Positions 19,234 to 28,568 of a DNA stretch of 64,000 bases are shown here, one piece after another. Origin of the DNA: Blautia pseudococcoides. GTDB lineage: Bacteria > Bacillota > Clostridia > Lachnospirales > Lachnospiraceae. The notes below the pieces were generated by a model, which searched no databases, was not told where the DNA came from, and saw nothing but the letters and a program-made list of their open reading frames with translations. The stretch lies in the NCBI RefSeq assembly GCF_001689125.2, contig NZ_CP015405.2, forward strand, positions 401,001-465,000. Reading direction: 5' to 3'. Both the position numbers and the translations under genes were made by a program. The stretch's first letter is position 1, and every line of letters starts with the position of its first letter.

Positions 19234-20571
19234 ATGAAAGCAAAAAAGATGGCAGCACTGGCACTGGCCGGAGTGATGGGAGTTTCCACACTGCTCGCAG
19301 GGTGCGGAGGGGAGGGAAGCTCCCAGACCGGAGCGTCAGTGAAGAAAACTTCAGATGCAGGAGAGAAGTCATCCGGGGAGCGGAAGAAGATAACAGCGCT
19401 TCTCCGCTGTAGTGAGACATCCACAAAGTACATTATCCTGAAAAAGCTGCTGACAGATTTCAGTGAGGAGAAAGGGCTGGAAGCGCCTGAATTTGAGCTT
19501 GTGAGCAGCGATGCGGACTATGTGACAAAGCTGCAGCTTTATATCAACAGCAATGCGCTGCCTGACATTTACGGCTGTGCCAATGGCGCCCTGTCTAAAG
19601 CGGCTAAGGATATCAATGCCATTGTGAATATTGGGGATGAACTGGAACGTATCGGCATGAAAGATGATATGAACGGGGCTGTGTATGACTTTTTCAAGGA
19701 TGCGGAGGATGAAAATGTATATCTGTTTCCGGAGAGTCTGAACTGTGAATTTTTCCTGTACAGAAAGGATATCTTTGAGAAATATGATCTGGAGGTGCCG
19801 AAAACATGGGATGATTTCCTGAGTGTCTGCCAGACGTTAAAGGAGAAGGAAGAGATTCCGCTTATTGTGGCAGGGAAAGAGAACTGGCAGCTTATGAGAT
19901 ATCTCTCCTTTGCGCCGTGGCGTATGACAAAAGACCGGTTTATTATGGATTACATTGGCAAAAAGGAGACTTTCTCTGAAAATACTGCGGCTAAAGAGGG
20001 TGTGGACCTGCTTTATACACTGGGAACAGAAGGATATTTCCAGGGTGGATTTTTGAGCACAGACTACACGGCAGCCACGGATCTGTTCTTTGGCGGCACA
20101 GGTTGTATGTGGTACAGCGGATCCGGTCAGATCTCACAGGCAAGTGAGATGTACAGCAACGGTGAGCTTGGATTTTTCCCGGTACCGGATGTGGAAGGCC
20201 AGGAGAATATGGAGACCAATATCCCCATTCACGGTGGATTCGGAACAGCCTTCAATGCCCAGACCTATGATGATACTATGAAGGAGTTATTCCGGTATAT
20301 GTGCGAAAATTATTCGGATTCCTGTTATAACGATGCTAAAGTCTTCTCACCCTTCAATGATGAGATCCCAGAGGGCTTAGACCAGATGTTCTATGATATG
20401 CAGCCATTATTTGAGACGGCTACAGACGCCTGGGTATCCTGGGATGACAAGCTGGATTCCGCTACTCTGACAAATCTGGTGGATGAGCAGCAGAAACTGG
20501 CACAGGGTAAGGAAACGCCTGAAGAATTTGAGGCGGCAGCAGACCAGTTTATCATCAATAACAGGAAATAA
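19234..20571 (+). CDS. Sugar ABC transporter substrate-binding lipoprotein
   Basis: A 445-residue extracellular solute-binding protein of family 1 (CUT1). It has a lipoprotein signal with lipobox LLAGC at about residues 19-23, then a Ser/Gly/Lys-rich linker. ATG 19234 is chosen because AAGGAGG lies six bases upstream; an earlier ATG at 19210 is before that site. Two permease genes follow; no ATPase gene is present, so a shared MsmK/UgpC-type ATPase elsewhere is expected. The nearby GH32-like gene suggests a fructose-containing or similar oligosaccharide as ligand (inference). Confidence 0.9.
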   Translation: MKAKKMAALALAGVMGVSTLLAGCGGEGSSQTGASVKKTSDAGEKSSGERKKITALLRCSETSTKYIILKKLLTDFSEEKGLEAPEFELVSSDADYVTKLQLYINSNALPDIYGCANGALSKAAKDINAIVNIGDELERIGMKDDMNGAVYDFFKDAEDENVYLFPESLNCEFFLYRKDIFEKYDLEVPKTWDDFLSVCQTLKEKEEIPLIVAGKENWQLMRYLSFAPWRMTKDRFIMDYIGKKETFSENTAAKEGVDLLYTLGTEGYFQGGFLSTDYTAATDLFFGGTGCMWYSGSGQISQASEMYSNGELGFFPVPDVEGQENMETNIPIHGGFGTAFNAQTYDDTMKELFRYMCENYSDSCYNDAKVFSPFNDEIPEGLDQMFYDMQPLFETATDAWVSWDDKLDSATLTNLVDEQQKLAQGKETPEEFEAAADQFIINNRK

Positions 20572-20579
20572 GAATTGCA

Positions 20580-20612
20580 GGAGACAGGTGTTTCCGGCAC
20601 CTGTCTCCTTTT
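20580..20612 (+). terminator. Hairpin between binding protein and permease genes
   Basis: GGAGACAGGTG (20580-20590) pairs perfectly with CACCTGTCTCC (20598-20608), followed by TTTT. It lies right after the binding-protein stop and may act as a partial terminator or mRNA-stabilising stem, giving more binding protein than permease. Confidence 0.65.
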
Positions 20613-20780
20613 CTGTCTTGAAATGCCGAAATGCATGATTGTTCGCAACAGTTCAGACAGGTCTGCGCATTCACAGCGCTGACCGTATGAATGCGTGGGG
20701 GCAGCAGGCATCCGGCCCGTCGCGAAGGAAATGGTAAAGCGGTTATGTTTTTCGGCACATGACAGAGAAAGGATAATAGT

Positions 20781-21665
20781 ATGCAAAAGTCGTTTGGACG
20801 TAAAAAAGTAATTATGATGTTCCTGCTGCCGGCCTTTCTTGTGTATACCTTGTTTGTGGTAGTATCTGTAGTCTGGGCGGGATATTACAGCCTTTTTGAC
20901 TGGAGCGGCGTGGGAGAAAAGAGTTTTTTAGGGGTGCAGAATTATATTCAGTTATTTACAAATGACCCCACCTTTTGGGCAGCCGCTGCACACACGCTGA
21001 TCTACACAGGGATCTGTGTACTTATACAGGTTTTCGGCGGGCTGCTGTTTGCTGTATTTCTGAGCAGAGTGACAAAATTCAGAGCAGGACTGCAGACCTT
21101 GTATTATGTGCCCGTGGTGATTTCTTCCGTAGCCATCTGCCAGATATTTACAAAGCTTTTATCCGTGACACCGCCCGGAGTCATTAATTCTGTGCTGGGA
21201 TTTTTCAATGCGGATCTTCTCTATATGGAGTGGATCTCCAATGATTCCCTTTCCCTTTTGGTGGCGGCATTTGTGGAAGGTTATAAGTATCTGGGGCTTT
21301 ATATGGTTATCTTTTATGCAGCGCTTATGGGTGTTCCGAGGGAACTGGAGGAGGCTGCGATCATGGACGGCACCAATGTGGTGCAGCTTTACAGACATGT
21401 GAAGATTCCGTATATCAGGCCGGTTATCCTTGCCAACTGCGTACTGGTGCTGAACGGCTCTCTGCGTTCCTTTGATATTTCCTTCCTCCTGACAAAAGGA
21501 GGGCCTGGCAATTCATCGGAGCTTATGTCCACATATATGTATAAACAGGCATTTTCCAGTATGAAATACGGATATGGAAGTGCAGTAGCCATGGCGATCG
21601 TGGCGATCTGCCTGCTGGCTGGGTTTGTGTTCAGGAGAGTTACGGAAAGAGGTGAGGAAGCATGA
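20781..21665 (+). CDS. Sugar ABC transporter permease (MalF/UgpA type)
   Basis: A 294-residue inner-membrane protein with about six spans, of the binding-protein-dependent permease family. The EAA loop that contacts the ATPase is visible as ELEEAAIMDGTNVVQLYRHVKIP near residues 190-212. The first membrane span lies at the N-terminus. It overlaps the next permease gene by four bases (ATGA), so the two are translationally coupled. It follows the binding-protein gene after a 209-base gap that holds a hairpin. Confidence 0.92.
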   Translation: MQKSFGRKKVIMMFLLPAFLVYTLFVVVSVVWAGYYSLFDWSGVGEKSFLGVQNYIQLFTNDPTFWAAAAHTLIYTGICVLIQVFGGLLFAVFLSRVTKFRAGLQTLYYVPVVISSVAICQIFTKLLSVTPPGVINSVLGFFNADLLYMEWISNDSLSLLVAAFVEGYKYLGLYMVIFYAALMGVPRELEEAAIMDGTNVVQLYRHVKIPYIRPVILANCVLVLNGSLRSFDISFLLTKGGPGNSSELMSTYMYKQAFSSMKYGYGSAVAMAIVAICLLAGFVFRRVTERGEEA

Positions 21666-22504
21666 GTATGAGGACAAAAAAGAATATCTTTACCGGATGC
21701 AAGGTGCTGGCAGGGGGGCTGCTGCTGATCCTCCAGGTATATCCGATCTTTTATGTGATCATGTCCAGTATGAAGACAACCGATGACTTCCGGCACCTGG
21801 CTTCCTATGCCCTGCCGAGAGCGGTTGATTTCAGCAATTATATCAAGGTATTTACCACAAGCCCCATGCTGACTTACTTTAAGAACAGCATCATCATTAC
21901 GGTAGGTGTGCTGGTTCCACTGCTTTTGATAAGCTTTATGGCGGGATTTGCTCTGAGCAAGATCCAATTTAAGGGAAATAAAAAAATACTTTCCTATTTC
22001 CTTCTGGGACTGATGCTGCCGTTTCAAGTGGCACTGATTCCCCTGTTTACGATCTTCAGTAAAATGAACATGTTAAATACATATCCGGCAATCATACTTC
22101 CGCAGATTGCATTTTCCCTTTCCTATTCGATCCAGCTTTTTTACTCTTTCAGTAAATTTTTGCCGGATGAGATTGTGGAAGCTGCCATCATTGACGGCTG
22201 TACGCCCATGAAGACATTCTTCCGGATCATTTTTCCCATGTCTACGAATTCCATCCTGACCGTGGCCACCATGCAGGGGGTATTTACCTGGAACGACTTC
22301 ATCAATGCCTATACCTTTACGCGTTCTACGGACATGAAGACCGTGACACTGGGGCTGAATGACTTTGTGGGATTTATGGGGACTACAGACTGGGGTGCCA
22401 CGTTTGCGGCTATCACGGTCACAGTGCTGCCAACGTTCCTGTTTTATTTTTTTACGAATAAATATATGCTGAGCGGACTGACCGCCGGGGCGGTCAAGGG
22501 CTGA
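21662..22504 (+). CDS. Sugar ABC transporter permease (MalG/UgpE type)
   Basis: A 280-residue permease with about six membrane spans and an EAA loop (EIVEAAIIDGCTPMKTFFRIIFP) near residue 175. It ends with the usual MalG-type tail (QKFL-like region replaced by NKYMLSGLTAGAVKG). It forms the second half of the translocation pore with the preceding gene. The GH32-like enzyme gene starts 38 bases downstream, probably in the same transcript. Confidence 0.92.
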   Translation: MSMRTKKNIFTGCKVLAGGLLLILQVYPIFYVIMSSMKTTDDFRHLASYALPRAVDFSNYIKVFTTSPMLTYFKNSIIITVGVLVPLLLISFMAGFALSKIQFKGNKKILSYFLLGLMLPFQVALIPLFTIFSKMNMLNTYPAIILPQIAFSLSYSIQLFYSFSKFLPDEIVEAAIIDGCTPMKTFFRIIFPMSTNSILTVATMQGVFTWNDFINAYTFTRSTDMKTVTLGLNDFVGFMGTTDWGATFAAITVTVLPTFLFYFFTNKYMLSGLTAGAVKG

Positions 22505-22542
22505 CACGGCACCGCTTACTATGAGAAAGAGAGGATTTTAAT

Positions 22543-23943
22543 ATGAATAAGCTTTATTATCAATTTCCGGAAACCTGGTTTGGAGACTGCATGCCTTTTG
22601 GGTATAAGGACAAATTTTTTCTTTACCATCAGAGAGATACCAGAAAACCGGGCCCTTTCGGAGAACCCTTCGGATGGGACCTGGCTGTCACTTCAGATTT
22701 TGTGAAGTATGAGGACTGCGGTGTGGCTGTGCCGGGGGGAACCGACGAGGAGCAGGACCAGTTTATTTTCGCAGGCAGTGTGTTTGAGGCAGAAGGGCAG
22801 TTCCACATCTTTTATACAGGCTATAACCGGGATTATCCGGCACAGGGAAAGGCCTCCCAGGTGCTGATGCACGCGGTGAGTGATGACCTTTATCACTGGA
22901 CAAAGACACAGGAAGCACTTACATTCTGCCCCCAGGATGGGTATGATCCGGATGACTGGAGAGATCCTTTTGTCATCTGGAATGAGGAGGCACGGGAATA
23001 CCTGCTCATATTAGGCGCCAGAAAAATCGGACCGAAAACAGAGCAGACAGGGCGCACCGTAAAATTCACTTCAAAGGATTTGAAGAACTGGGAATTTAAA
23101 GGTGACTTCTGGGCACCGGGATTATATACCATGCATGAAATGCCGGATCTGTTTCAGATAGGGGACTGGTGGTATCATATCATCTCCGAGTACAGCGATA
23201 AAAATAAGATCATCTACCGTATGAGCAGAAGCCTTGACGGCCCGTGGATCGCGCCCGTGGATGATGCCTTTGACGGAAGGGCGTATTATGCGGGAAGAAC
23301 CTTTTGTCTGAACGGGCAGAGAATCCTGTTTGGCTGGGTGCCCACAAAAGAGGACTGTGATGACAGGAAAAATTTTGAGTGGGCAGGCACATTTGTAGCC
23401 CATGAGGTATATCAGCGTCAAGACAAAAGCTTAGGGGTAAGGATACCGGATACCGTATGGGAGGCATTCGGAACACGGGAGAGTATCCCGGATGTGAGGC
23501 TTGAAAGTCCGTATGCCAGAATGGAGAAGGTACTTGCAAAAGAATGTGGTGGACTGTATTCTTTTGAAGCGGACATTACATTTTCAGAAGGCACCCGGTC
23601 ATTTGGAATCCGGGTATTGGAAAATGAGGAGACGGCACAGTCTTATCAGTATATCTTCCCGGTTGGGGAAAACAAATATGTCTTTGAAAAGAATCCAAAC
23701 TGGCCCTGGTTCGGATGTATGAACATCGGGCTGGAACGCCCTATTACGCTTCAGGCAGGTGAAACTTATCATGTGCGGATGATATTGGATGACACTATTG
23801 TGACATTGTATGTGAATGGGGTGGCTCTTAACAGCAGGATCTATGAAAAACCGGGGGATGCACTGAGTATATTTGTGACGGACGGTACGGCAGAGATCAG
23901 AAATATCTCCATTGCCAGAGGGCTGTCAGGGAAAGAAAAATAA
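22543..23943 (+). CDS. GH32-like glycoside hydrolase (fructan/sucrose-type)
   Basis: A 466-residue five-bladed propeller type enzyme with a C-terminal beta-sandwich. Motifs resemble family GH32: a WFGD segment at residues 12-15 in the place of WMNDPNG (D15 as candidate nucleophile), R140-D141-P142 in DDWRDPF, and HEMPDL with E199 as candidate acid/base. The N-terminal motif is divergent, so a GH43/GH68-related specificity is possible. No signal peptide is seen, so it would act in the cytoplasm on sugar imported by the ABC transporter encoded just upstream. Confidence 0.75.
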   Translation: MNKLYYQFPETWFGDCMPFGYKDKFFLYHQRDTRKPGPFGEPFGWDLAVTSDFVKYEDCGVAVPGGTDEEQDQFIFAGSVFEAEGQFHIFYTGYNRDYPAQGKASQVLMHAVSDDLYHWTKTQEALTFCPQDGYDPDDWRDPFVIWNEEAREYLLILGARKIGPKTEQTGRTVKFTSKDLKNWEFKGDFWAPGLYTMHEMPDLFQIGDWWYHIISEYSDKNKIIYRMSRSLDGPWIAPVDDAFDGRAYYAGRTFCLNGQRILFGWVPTKEDCDDRKNFEWAGTFVAHEVYQRQDKSLGVRIPDTVWEAFGTRESIPDVRLESPYARMEKVLAKECGGLYSFEADITFSEGTRSFGIRVLENEETAQSYQYIFPVGENKYVFEKNPNWPWFGCMNIGLERPITLQAGETYHVRMILDDTIVTLYVNGVALNSRIYEKPGDALSIFVTDGTAEIRNISIARGLSGKEK

Positions 23944-24002
23944 GATCAGCACAGTTCCGGTGCAAATTTCTCCAAAGCAGTAGTTAATTTACTATAAATA
24001 AT

Positions 24003-24032
24003 TTGCAAATGCTGACCTTTACATGATATAAT
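24003..24032 (+). promoter_or_regulatory. Promoter of the PD-(D/E)XK gene
   Basis: TTGCAA at 24003-24008, 18-base spacer, TATAAT at 24027-24032, about 37 bases before ATG 24069. Confidence 0.65.
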
Positions 24033-24068
24033 CAAATAAGAATTCCTCTGCCTGTGCGGAGGAGATGT

Positions 24069-24935
24069 ATGAATCAAAACAGAAAACTGGCACAACTCTT
24101 ATTTAAAGATAATTTTATGTTTGGCGCAGTAATGGTAAATGAGGAGATCTGCCGTGATTTCCTGGAAATGGCAGTGGGGTTTCCCATTGAAAAGGTGGAG
24201 ATCAGTAAAGAGAAAAGCATGATCTACCATCCGGAATACCGTGGCATACGGCTTGATATTATCGCCCGGGATGAAAACAGGACCCATTATAATGTAGAAA
24301 TGCAGGTTGCCCGAAAGTCCCATATGGGAAAAAGAGCCAGATACTATCACAGCCAAATGGATATGGAACTGCTGCTGACCGGAGAGGACTACAGAAAACT
24401 GCCCGCAGCCTACGTGATCTTTATCTGCGATTTTGACCCCTTAGGACAGAAAAAATACCGCTATACCTTCCGGAACACCTGTGCGGAAACCGGGTTGCCC
24501 ATTGGGGACGGCAGTACCACCATTTTTTTGAGTACCTGCGGAAAAAATGAGGCGGAGGTACCGCCAAAGCTGGTTAAATTTCTTGAATTTGTCAGGTCTG
24601 ATCTAACAGACAGTGTCCGGGATTATCAGGATGACTTTATCCGAAAAATCCAGGAATTCATGGAACATGTCAGGAGCAGCCGGGAAATGGAGGAGAAGTT
24701 TATGTTGCTGGAAGAGTTATTGAAAGACGAACGAGCGGAAGGCAGACTGGAAGGCAAAGCAGAAGGTAAAGCGGAATCCGTTCTGCTTCTGCTGCAGGAT
24801 TTAGGTTCGGTATCTGAGAAGCTCAGGAATAAAATTCTGAAAGAGCAGGATATGGATATTCTTTTAAAATATCTGAAACTGGCAGCACGCGCGGAATCCA
24901 TGGCGGATTTTGTGAAAGAAATGGATAAAATCTAA
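24069..24935 (+). CDS. PD-(D/E)XK nuclease-family putative transposase (Rpn-like)
   Basis: A 288-residue protein of the Rpn/PDDEXK_2 type. The core shows the D and ExQ elements of the nuclease fold: RLDIIARDENRTHYNVEMQVAR at about residues 65-88. The C-terminal third is highly charged with a KAEGKAEGKAE-type stretch, as usual in the family. Relatives are annotated as recombination-promoting nucleases or transposases, but many are isolated chromosomal genes. ATG 24069 is chosen because GGAGGAG lies just upstream; GTG 24054 precedes that site. It has its own promoter and no inverted repeats flank it, so mobility is not shown. Confidence 0.75.
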   Translation: MNQNRKLAQLLFKDNFMFGAVMVNEEICRDFLEMAVGFPIEKVEISKEKSMIYHPEYRGIRLDIIARDENRTHYNVEMQVARKSHMGKRARYYHSQMDMELLLTGEDYRKLPAAYVIFICDFDPLGQKKYRYTFRNTCAETGLPIGDGSTTIFLSTCGKNEAEVPPKLVKFLEFVRSDLTDSVRDYQDDFIRKIQEFMEHVRSSREMEEKFMLLEELLKDERAEGRLEGKAEGKAESVLLLLQDLGSVSEKLRNKILKEQDMDILLKYLKLAARAESMADFVKEMDKI

Positions 24936-25255
24936 GCCGCTTTTCTAAAAAGTATAAAGAGGCTGCTGCAGGCATATCATCTGCCTGCAGCAACCTGTCT
25001 TACAAATCTATGCCGTATCAGGCATAAAACCAATCCTATCATCAACTATAGATTCAAATAACAGACAGAGGAATTCTAATAGCCAGTTTAAATAAAATAT
25101 GATAGTATAAAACTACATGAATGCGTGTTCTGCAAAATTATATAACCTGATTTTGTGCAGAAGCGCTAAACATTATTAGGAAGATTGTGAGGCCATTACG
25201 CTGCCGGTCACAGAGGGAACAGTAACCTATCACATAAAAAAGGAGAATGCATCGG
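24936..25255. other. Intergenic region with a hairpin
   Basis: A 320-base gap. GGCTGCTGCAGGCA (24961-24974) pairs with TGCCTGCAGCAACC (24982-24995) with one mismatch, a terminator-like stem with a poor T-tail. A second imperfect inverted repeat, TTCTGCAAAAT with ATTTTGTGCAGAA (about 25129-25165), could be an operator for the next gene. No coding frame with a ribosome site was seen. Confidence 0.45.
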
Positions 25256-25636
25256 ATGAAAAATTATGTAACAGGACTGCAGCACATGGGAATCCCAACA
25301 AATGATATAAAAAAAAGCCTGGAGTTCTATGAGAAATTGGGGTTTGAAAACATTTATCAGGTAAAGAACGGAAAAGAGACTGTGGTTTTTCTCAGATATG
25401 AAAACCTGACACTGGAGATTTATGAAAACGGCGCCGCTCTGGGGCGTGACGGCAGTGTGGACCATTTTGCCCTTGATACAAAATATGTGGAAGAGCTATA
25501 CCAGCAAATGAAGGAGGAGGGTTATACCATGCTCACACCTGGAATCAACAGCCTTCCTTTCTGGGAAAAAGGAATAAAATTTTTTATTATTGAAGGGCCG
25601 AACAAGGAAAGGACCGAATTCTGTGAGATTCTGTAG
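25256..25636 (+). CDS. VOC (glyoxalase/bleomycin-resistance fold) protein
   Basis: A 126-residue protein with paired beta-alpha-beta-beta-beta modules typical of the vicinal oxygen chelate family: GLQHMGIPTNDIKKSLEFYEKLGF at the start, and a second module with DHFALDT and a final GPNKERTEFCE. Likely metal ligands are the early His and the late Glu. ATG 25256 is preferred (AGGAG ten bases upstream) over ATG 25247, which is only one base from it. Substrate unknown. The next gene, 12 bases away, is a broken oxidoreductase, so the original operon may have degraded a sugar or polyol. Confidence 0.82.
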   Translation: MKNYVTGLQHMGIPTNDIKKSLEFYEKLGFENIYQVKNGKETVVFLRYENLTLEIYENGAALGRDGSVDHFALDTKYVEELYQQMKEEGYTMLTPGINSLPFWEKGIKFFIIEGPNKERTEFCEIL

Positions 25637-25648
25637 GAGGAAACATAT

Positions 25649-26388
25649 ATGAGGAGAGCAGTATTTGGTATCGTGGGTGCTGGTTGGAGGGCTGAATTTT
25701 TCCTGAGAGCAGCAAAAGAACTTCCGGAATTTTTAAAGGTGAGTATTGTGGTAGAGCGGAACCCGGAAAAGGGGAAACGACTGGAAGAGCAGTGGGGTGT
25801 TAAAGTTCTGCCTGATCTGGATGCCATGGCAGCGTGCAGAGATGAGGTGGAATTCCTGGTTATGTGTCTTTCACCTGGGGTGATGCCTGAGATGCTTGCA
25901 AGGGCTTCGGAACTGGGGTTTTATGTGCTCAGTGAAACCTTTGCACTGGACGGTGTGTGTTTGACTTCACGGAGGAGCAGTATTTTTCTAAAATCCGGGG
26001 CAGCAGAGTGTTGATCCGGGGAGAGAGAGGGGAAATCGAAAACAATACCATCCGCTGTCTGAGAGATTATAAAACCCCCGTAGAATACACCATGACGAGA
26101 AGCGGATCAGGGATAGATGAGGGTCTGGGTGCCCCTGTGATCGAGGGGATACAGGCAGCAGGGGAATGGCTGTACACCAACCCGTTCAAAAGGCCAAGGC
26201 TCAGTGATGAGGAGATCGCCGTAGCGGATGCAGTCTGGAAAATGCACCGGTATGTATGCGGCGGGGAGAGCTTTTATTTCCTGGAGGAGGCCTGCCAGGA
26301 CCAGTATCTGGACTGGATGATCCGAAATGCCATCAAATCCGGGAAAAGCGTGAAGACAGAAAGCCCAAGCTGGGCAAAGAGACGGTAA
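25649..26388 (+). pseudogene. Gfo/Idh/MocA oxidoreductase, broken by internal deletion and frameshift
   Basis: The first frame (25649-26014) begins a normal oxidoreductase: FGIVGAGWRAEFFLRAA Rossmann motif and the LSETFALDG region where EKP-like residues normally lie. Near 25955 the reading continues only in another frame (VFDFTEEQYFSKIRG to the stop at 26388), which matches the C-terminal part of the same family. Together they give about 245 residues rather than the usual 350-380, so roughly 110-130 residues of the substrate domain are lost at the junction. The NAD-binding half would still be translated with a short wrong tail. Confidence 0.75.
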
Positions 26389-26459
26389 AGGAAGTCATGA
26401 CAAGTATCGCGCGCAGCGTGAAGATCCTTTCCATTTTATATTAAGAAGGAGACACAGCA

Positions 26460-27509
26460 ATGGAAAATAAAGAACAGCAGCATAAGCGCCGTGTCCGCTA
26501 CAAAGGCACCCACCCAAGAAATTATAAAGAAAAGTACAAAGAGCTGCAGCCCGAAAAATATGCGGATACCATCCAAAAGGTCATTGAAAAAGGCAGTACG
26601 CCGGCAGGAATGCACATCTCCATCATGGTGAAAGAGATTCTGGATTTTCTGCAGATACAGCCGGGACAGCGGGGACTGGATGCCACCCTGGGCTATGGCG
26701 GCCATACGTCGGAAATGCTGAATTGCCTGCAGTCCAAAGGCCATATTTACGCTCTGGATGTGGATCCCATTGAGATGGAAAAGACAAGAGTGCGGCTGCA
26801 GAAAAAAGGGTATGGCCCGGAGATCCTGACCATTCTGCAGAAAAATTTTGCGGACATTGACCAGGTGGCAGAGCAGGCGGGAAAGTTTGACTTTGTTCTG
26901 GCGGATTTGGGCGTATCTTCCATGCAGATAGACAATCCGGACCGTGGATTTTCCTATAAAACAGACGGTCCTTTAGATTTAAGGCTGAACCCGGGAAAGG
27001 GCGTTTCCGCAGCACAGCGTTTGGAAGAAGTGACCCAGGAAGAACTGGAAGGAATGCTCATAGAGAATGCAGACGAGCCTTATGCAAAGGAGATCGCAAG
27101 AGCTGTTATGCAGGAATCAAAAAAAGGAAACCATGTATCCACCACCACACAGCTTCGGGGAGTGATAGAGAAAGCGCTGTGCCGTGTCCCCGAAAAGGAG
27201 AGGGAGGAGGCAGTGAAAAAATCCTGCCAGAGGACCTTTCAGGCGCTGCGGATAGATGTGAACAGTGAGTTTGAAGTGCTGGAAGCATTTTTGGAAAAAC
27301 TGCCGGATGTTCTGGCAGAAGGCGGGCGTGCGGCAATCCTGACCTTCCATTCAGGGGAAGACAGACTGGTAAAAAAATCCTTCAAGCAGTTGAGTAAGGC
27401 AGGGATATACAGAGAAACGGCCACAGAAGTCATCCGGCCGTCCGCGGAAGAATGCAGAAGAAATCCACGGGCAAGGTCTACGAAAATGCGCTGGGCCATC
27501 AAAGCATAA
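26460..27509 (+). CDS. RsmH-type SAM methyltransferase paralogue
   Basis: A 349-residue member of the RsmH family (16S rRNA m4C1402 methyltransferase). It keeps the SAM motif LDATLGYGGHTSEML (about 78-92), the ADLGVSSMQIDNPDRGFS segment and the LTFHSGEDRLVKK C-terminal motif. A basic 50-residue N-terminal extension (KRRVRYKGTHPRNYKEKYKE) precedes the domain, and the usual HVPVLL start is changed to GMHISIM. It is not in a cell-division (dcw) cluster, so it is probably a second copy beside canonical rsmH. The UvrC-like gene starts 12 bases later. Confidence 0.8.
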   Translation: MENKEQQHKRRVRYKGTHPRNYKEKYKELQPEKYADTIQKVIEKGSTPAGMHISIMVKEILDFLQIQPGQRGLDATLGYGGHTSEMLNCLQSKGHIYALDVDPIEMEKTRVRLQKKGYGPEILTILQKNFADIDQVAEQAGKFDFVLADLGVSSMQIDNPDRGFSYKTDGPLDLRLNPGKGVSAAQRLEEVTQEELEGMLIENADEPYAKEIARAVMQESKKGNHVSTTTQLRGVIEKALCRVPEKEREEAVKKSCQRTFQALRIDVNSEFEVLEAFLEKLPDVLAEGGRAAILTFHSGEDRLVKKSFKQLSKAGIYRETATEVIRPSAEECRRNPRARSTKMRWAIKA

Positions 27510-27521
27510 CAGGAAAAGATC

Positions 27522-28568
27522 ATGCTGACAGACATAATACAAAAGAAGCTGAAACAACTCCCGGACGCCCCCGGTATTTATAAAATGCTGGACGCAGAGG
27601 GCAGAATCATCTATATTGGAAAAAGCAAGTGTTTAAAGAAGCGTGTCAGCTCCTATTTTGTACCGGAACCCAAGTGGGAGAAAGCAAAAAAAATGTCTCC
27701 CTTTATCCGGGATATGGATTATACGGTAACGGATACACACCTGGAGGCAATGCTTTTGGAGTGCAGGCTGATCAAGCAGATACGCCCTTATTTTAATGTC
27801 ATCATGAAGTCAGATGAAAAGTATGTGTATCTGGAACTGGGAACTGACAGGAGGAAAAGCCCTCTGGCAGTCAGTTATACAAAGACAGAAAACAGTTACG
27901 GACCTGTGAGGAGCCGGAGGAGCCTGGAAGAGCTTGTGGATGGCATGCAAAACCTGTATCCGCTGGAGGAAGGAGAAGGGGAGGGCATAGACTTTTCCTA
28001 CCACCTTTTTCCGGAGATCCTGTCAGAGGAGCGCTTTCTCTCTAACCGCCGGATCCTGCAGAAAATATGCGAAAACCCCTCTGTGATGCAGGCATTTCTG
28101 CGGACTGTGGAAACCCATATGCAAAACGCCGCAGAAAAACAGAAGTTTGAGATGGCAGTGCGGTACCGGGATTTGGCGGAGAAACTGAGATATCTGGATA
28201 AAGGTCTGCATGCTTACCGGGAGCTGACAAGCAGGGATATCATTTATACGGTGGCACTGGAGGAGGGATACAAACTGTTCTATATCCGGAACGGACTGGT
28301 CATCCATTCCCGGAAAACCACGGAGAATAGCAGGCGCCAAAAAAACCGGTTGATCAAGGAAACAGAGAACACAGCAGACAGTCCGGGACAGCAGGTATCG
28401 GAAAAAGAAAGCTTGGATTACCGTTCTATTGTATATACGGAACTTTCGGAGGCGGATGAAAAAGCCATTACCTACATAGGAAAAAGCACGGCAGACATAA
28501 ACAGAAATGAGGAACCATATGAGCACAAACACGGACCGGAATCTGAAAATAGTAAAAGGTATCCATGA
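27522..28568 (+). CDS. Short UvrC-like protein (GIY-YIG and UVR domains only)
   Basis: A 348-residue protein. The N-terminal GIY-YIG nuclease domain is clear (APGIYKMLDAEGRIIYIGKS at about residues 16-35, with the downstream R and E residues in KKRVSSYF and HLEAMLLECRLI). A UVR-like helical pair is seen around 205-230 (EKQKFEMAVRYRDLAEKLRYL). The C-terminal RNase H-like nuclease and HhH domains of UvrC are missing, as in Cho-type proteins. It could make the 3' incision in repair or have another DNA role. It overlaps the next gene by 50 bases. Confidence 0.8.
   Translation: MLTDIIQKKLKQLPDAPGIYKMLDAEGRIIYIGKSKCLKKRVSSYFVPEPKWEKAKKMSPFIRDMDYTVTDTHLEAMLLECRLIKQIRPYFNVIMKSDEKYVYLELGTDRRKSPLAVSYTKTENSYGPVRSRRSLEELVDGMQNLYPLEEGEGEGIDFSYHLFPEILSEERFLSNRRILQKICENPSVMQAFLRTVETHMQNAAEKQKFEMAVRYRDLAEKLRYLDKGLHAYRELTSRDIIYTVALEEGYKLFYIRNGLVIHSRKTTENSRRQKNRLIKETENTADSPGQQVSEKESLDYRSIVYTELSEADEKAITYIGKSTADINRNEEPYEHKHGPESENSKRYP

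Noticed and set aside
24069..24935. Insertion sequence around the PD-(D/E)XK gene
   Set aside because: No inverted repeats or target duplication were seen on either side, and the gene has its own ordinary promoter.
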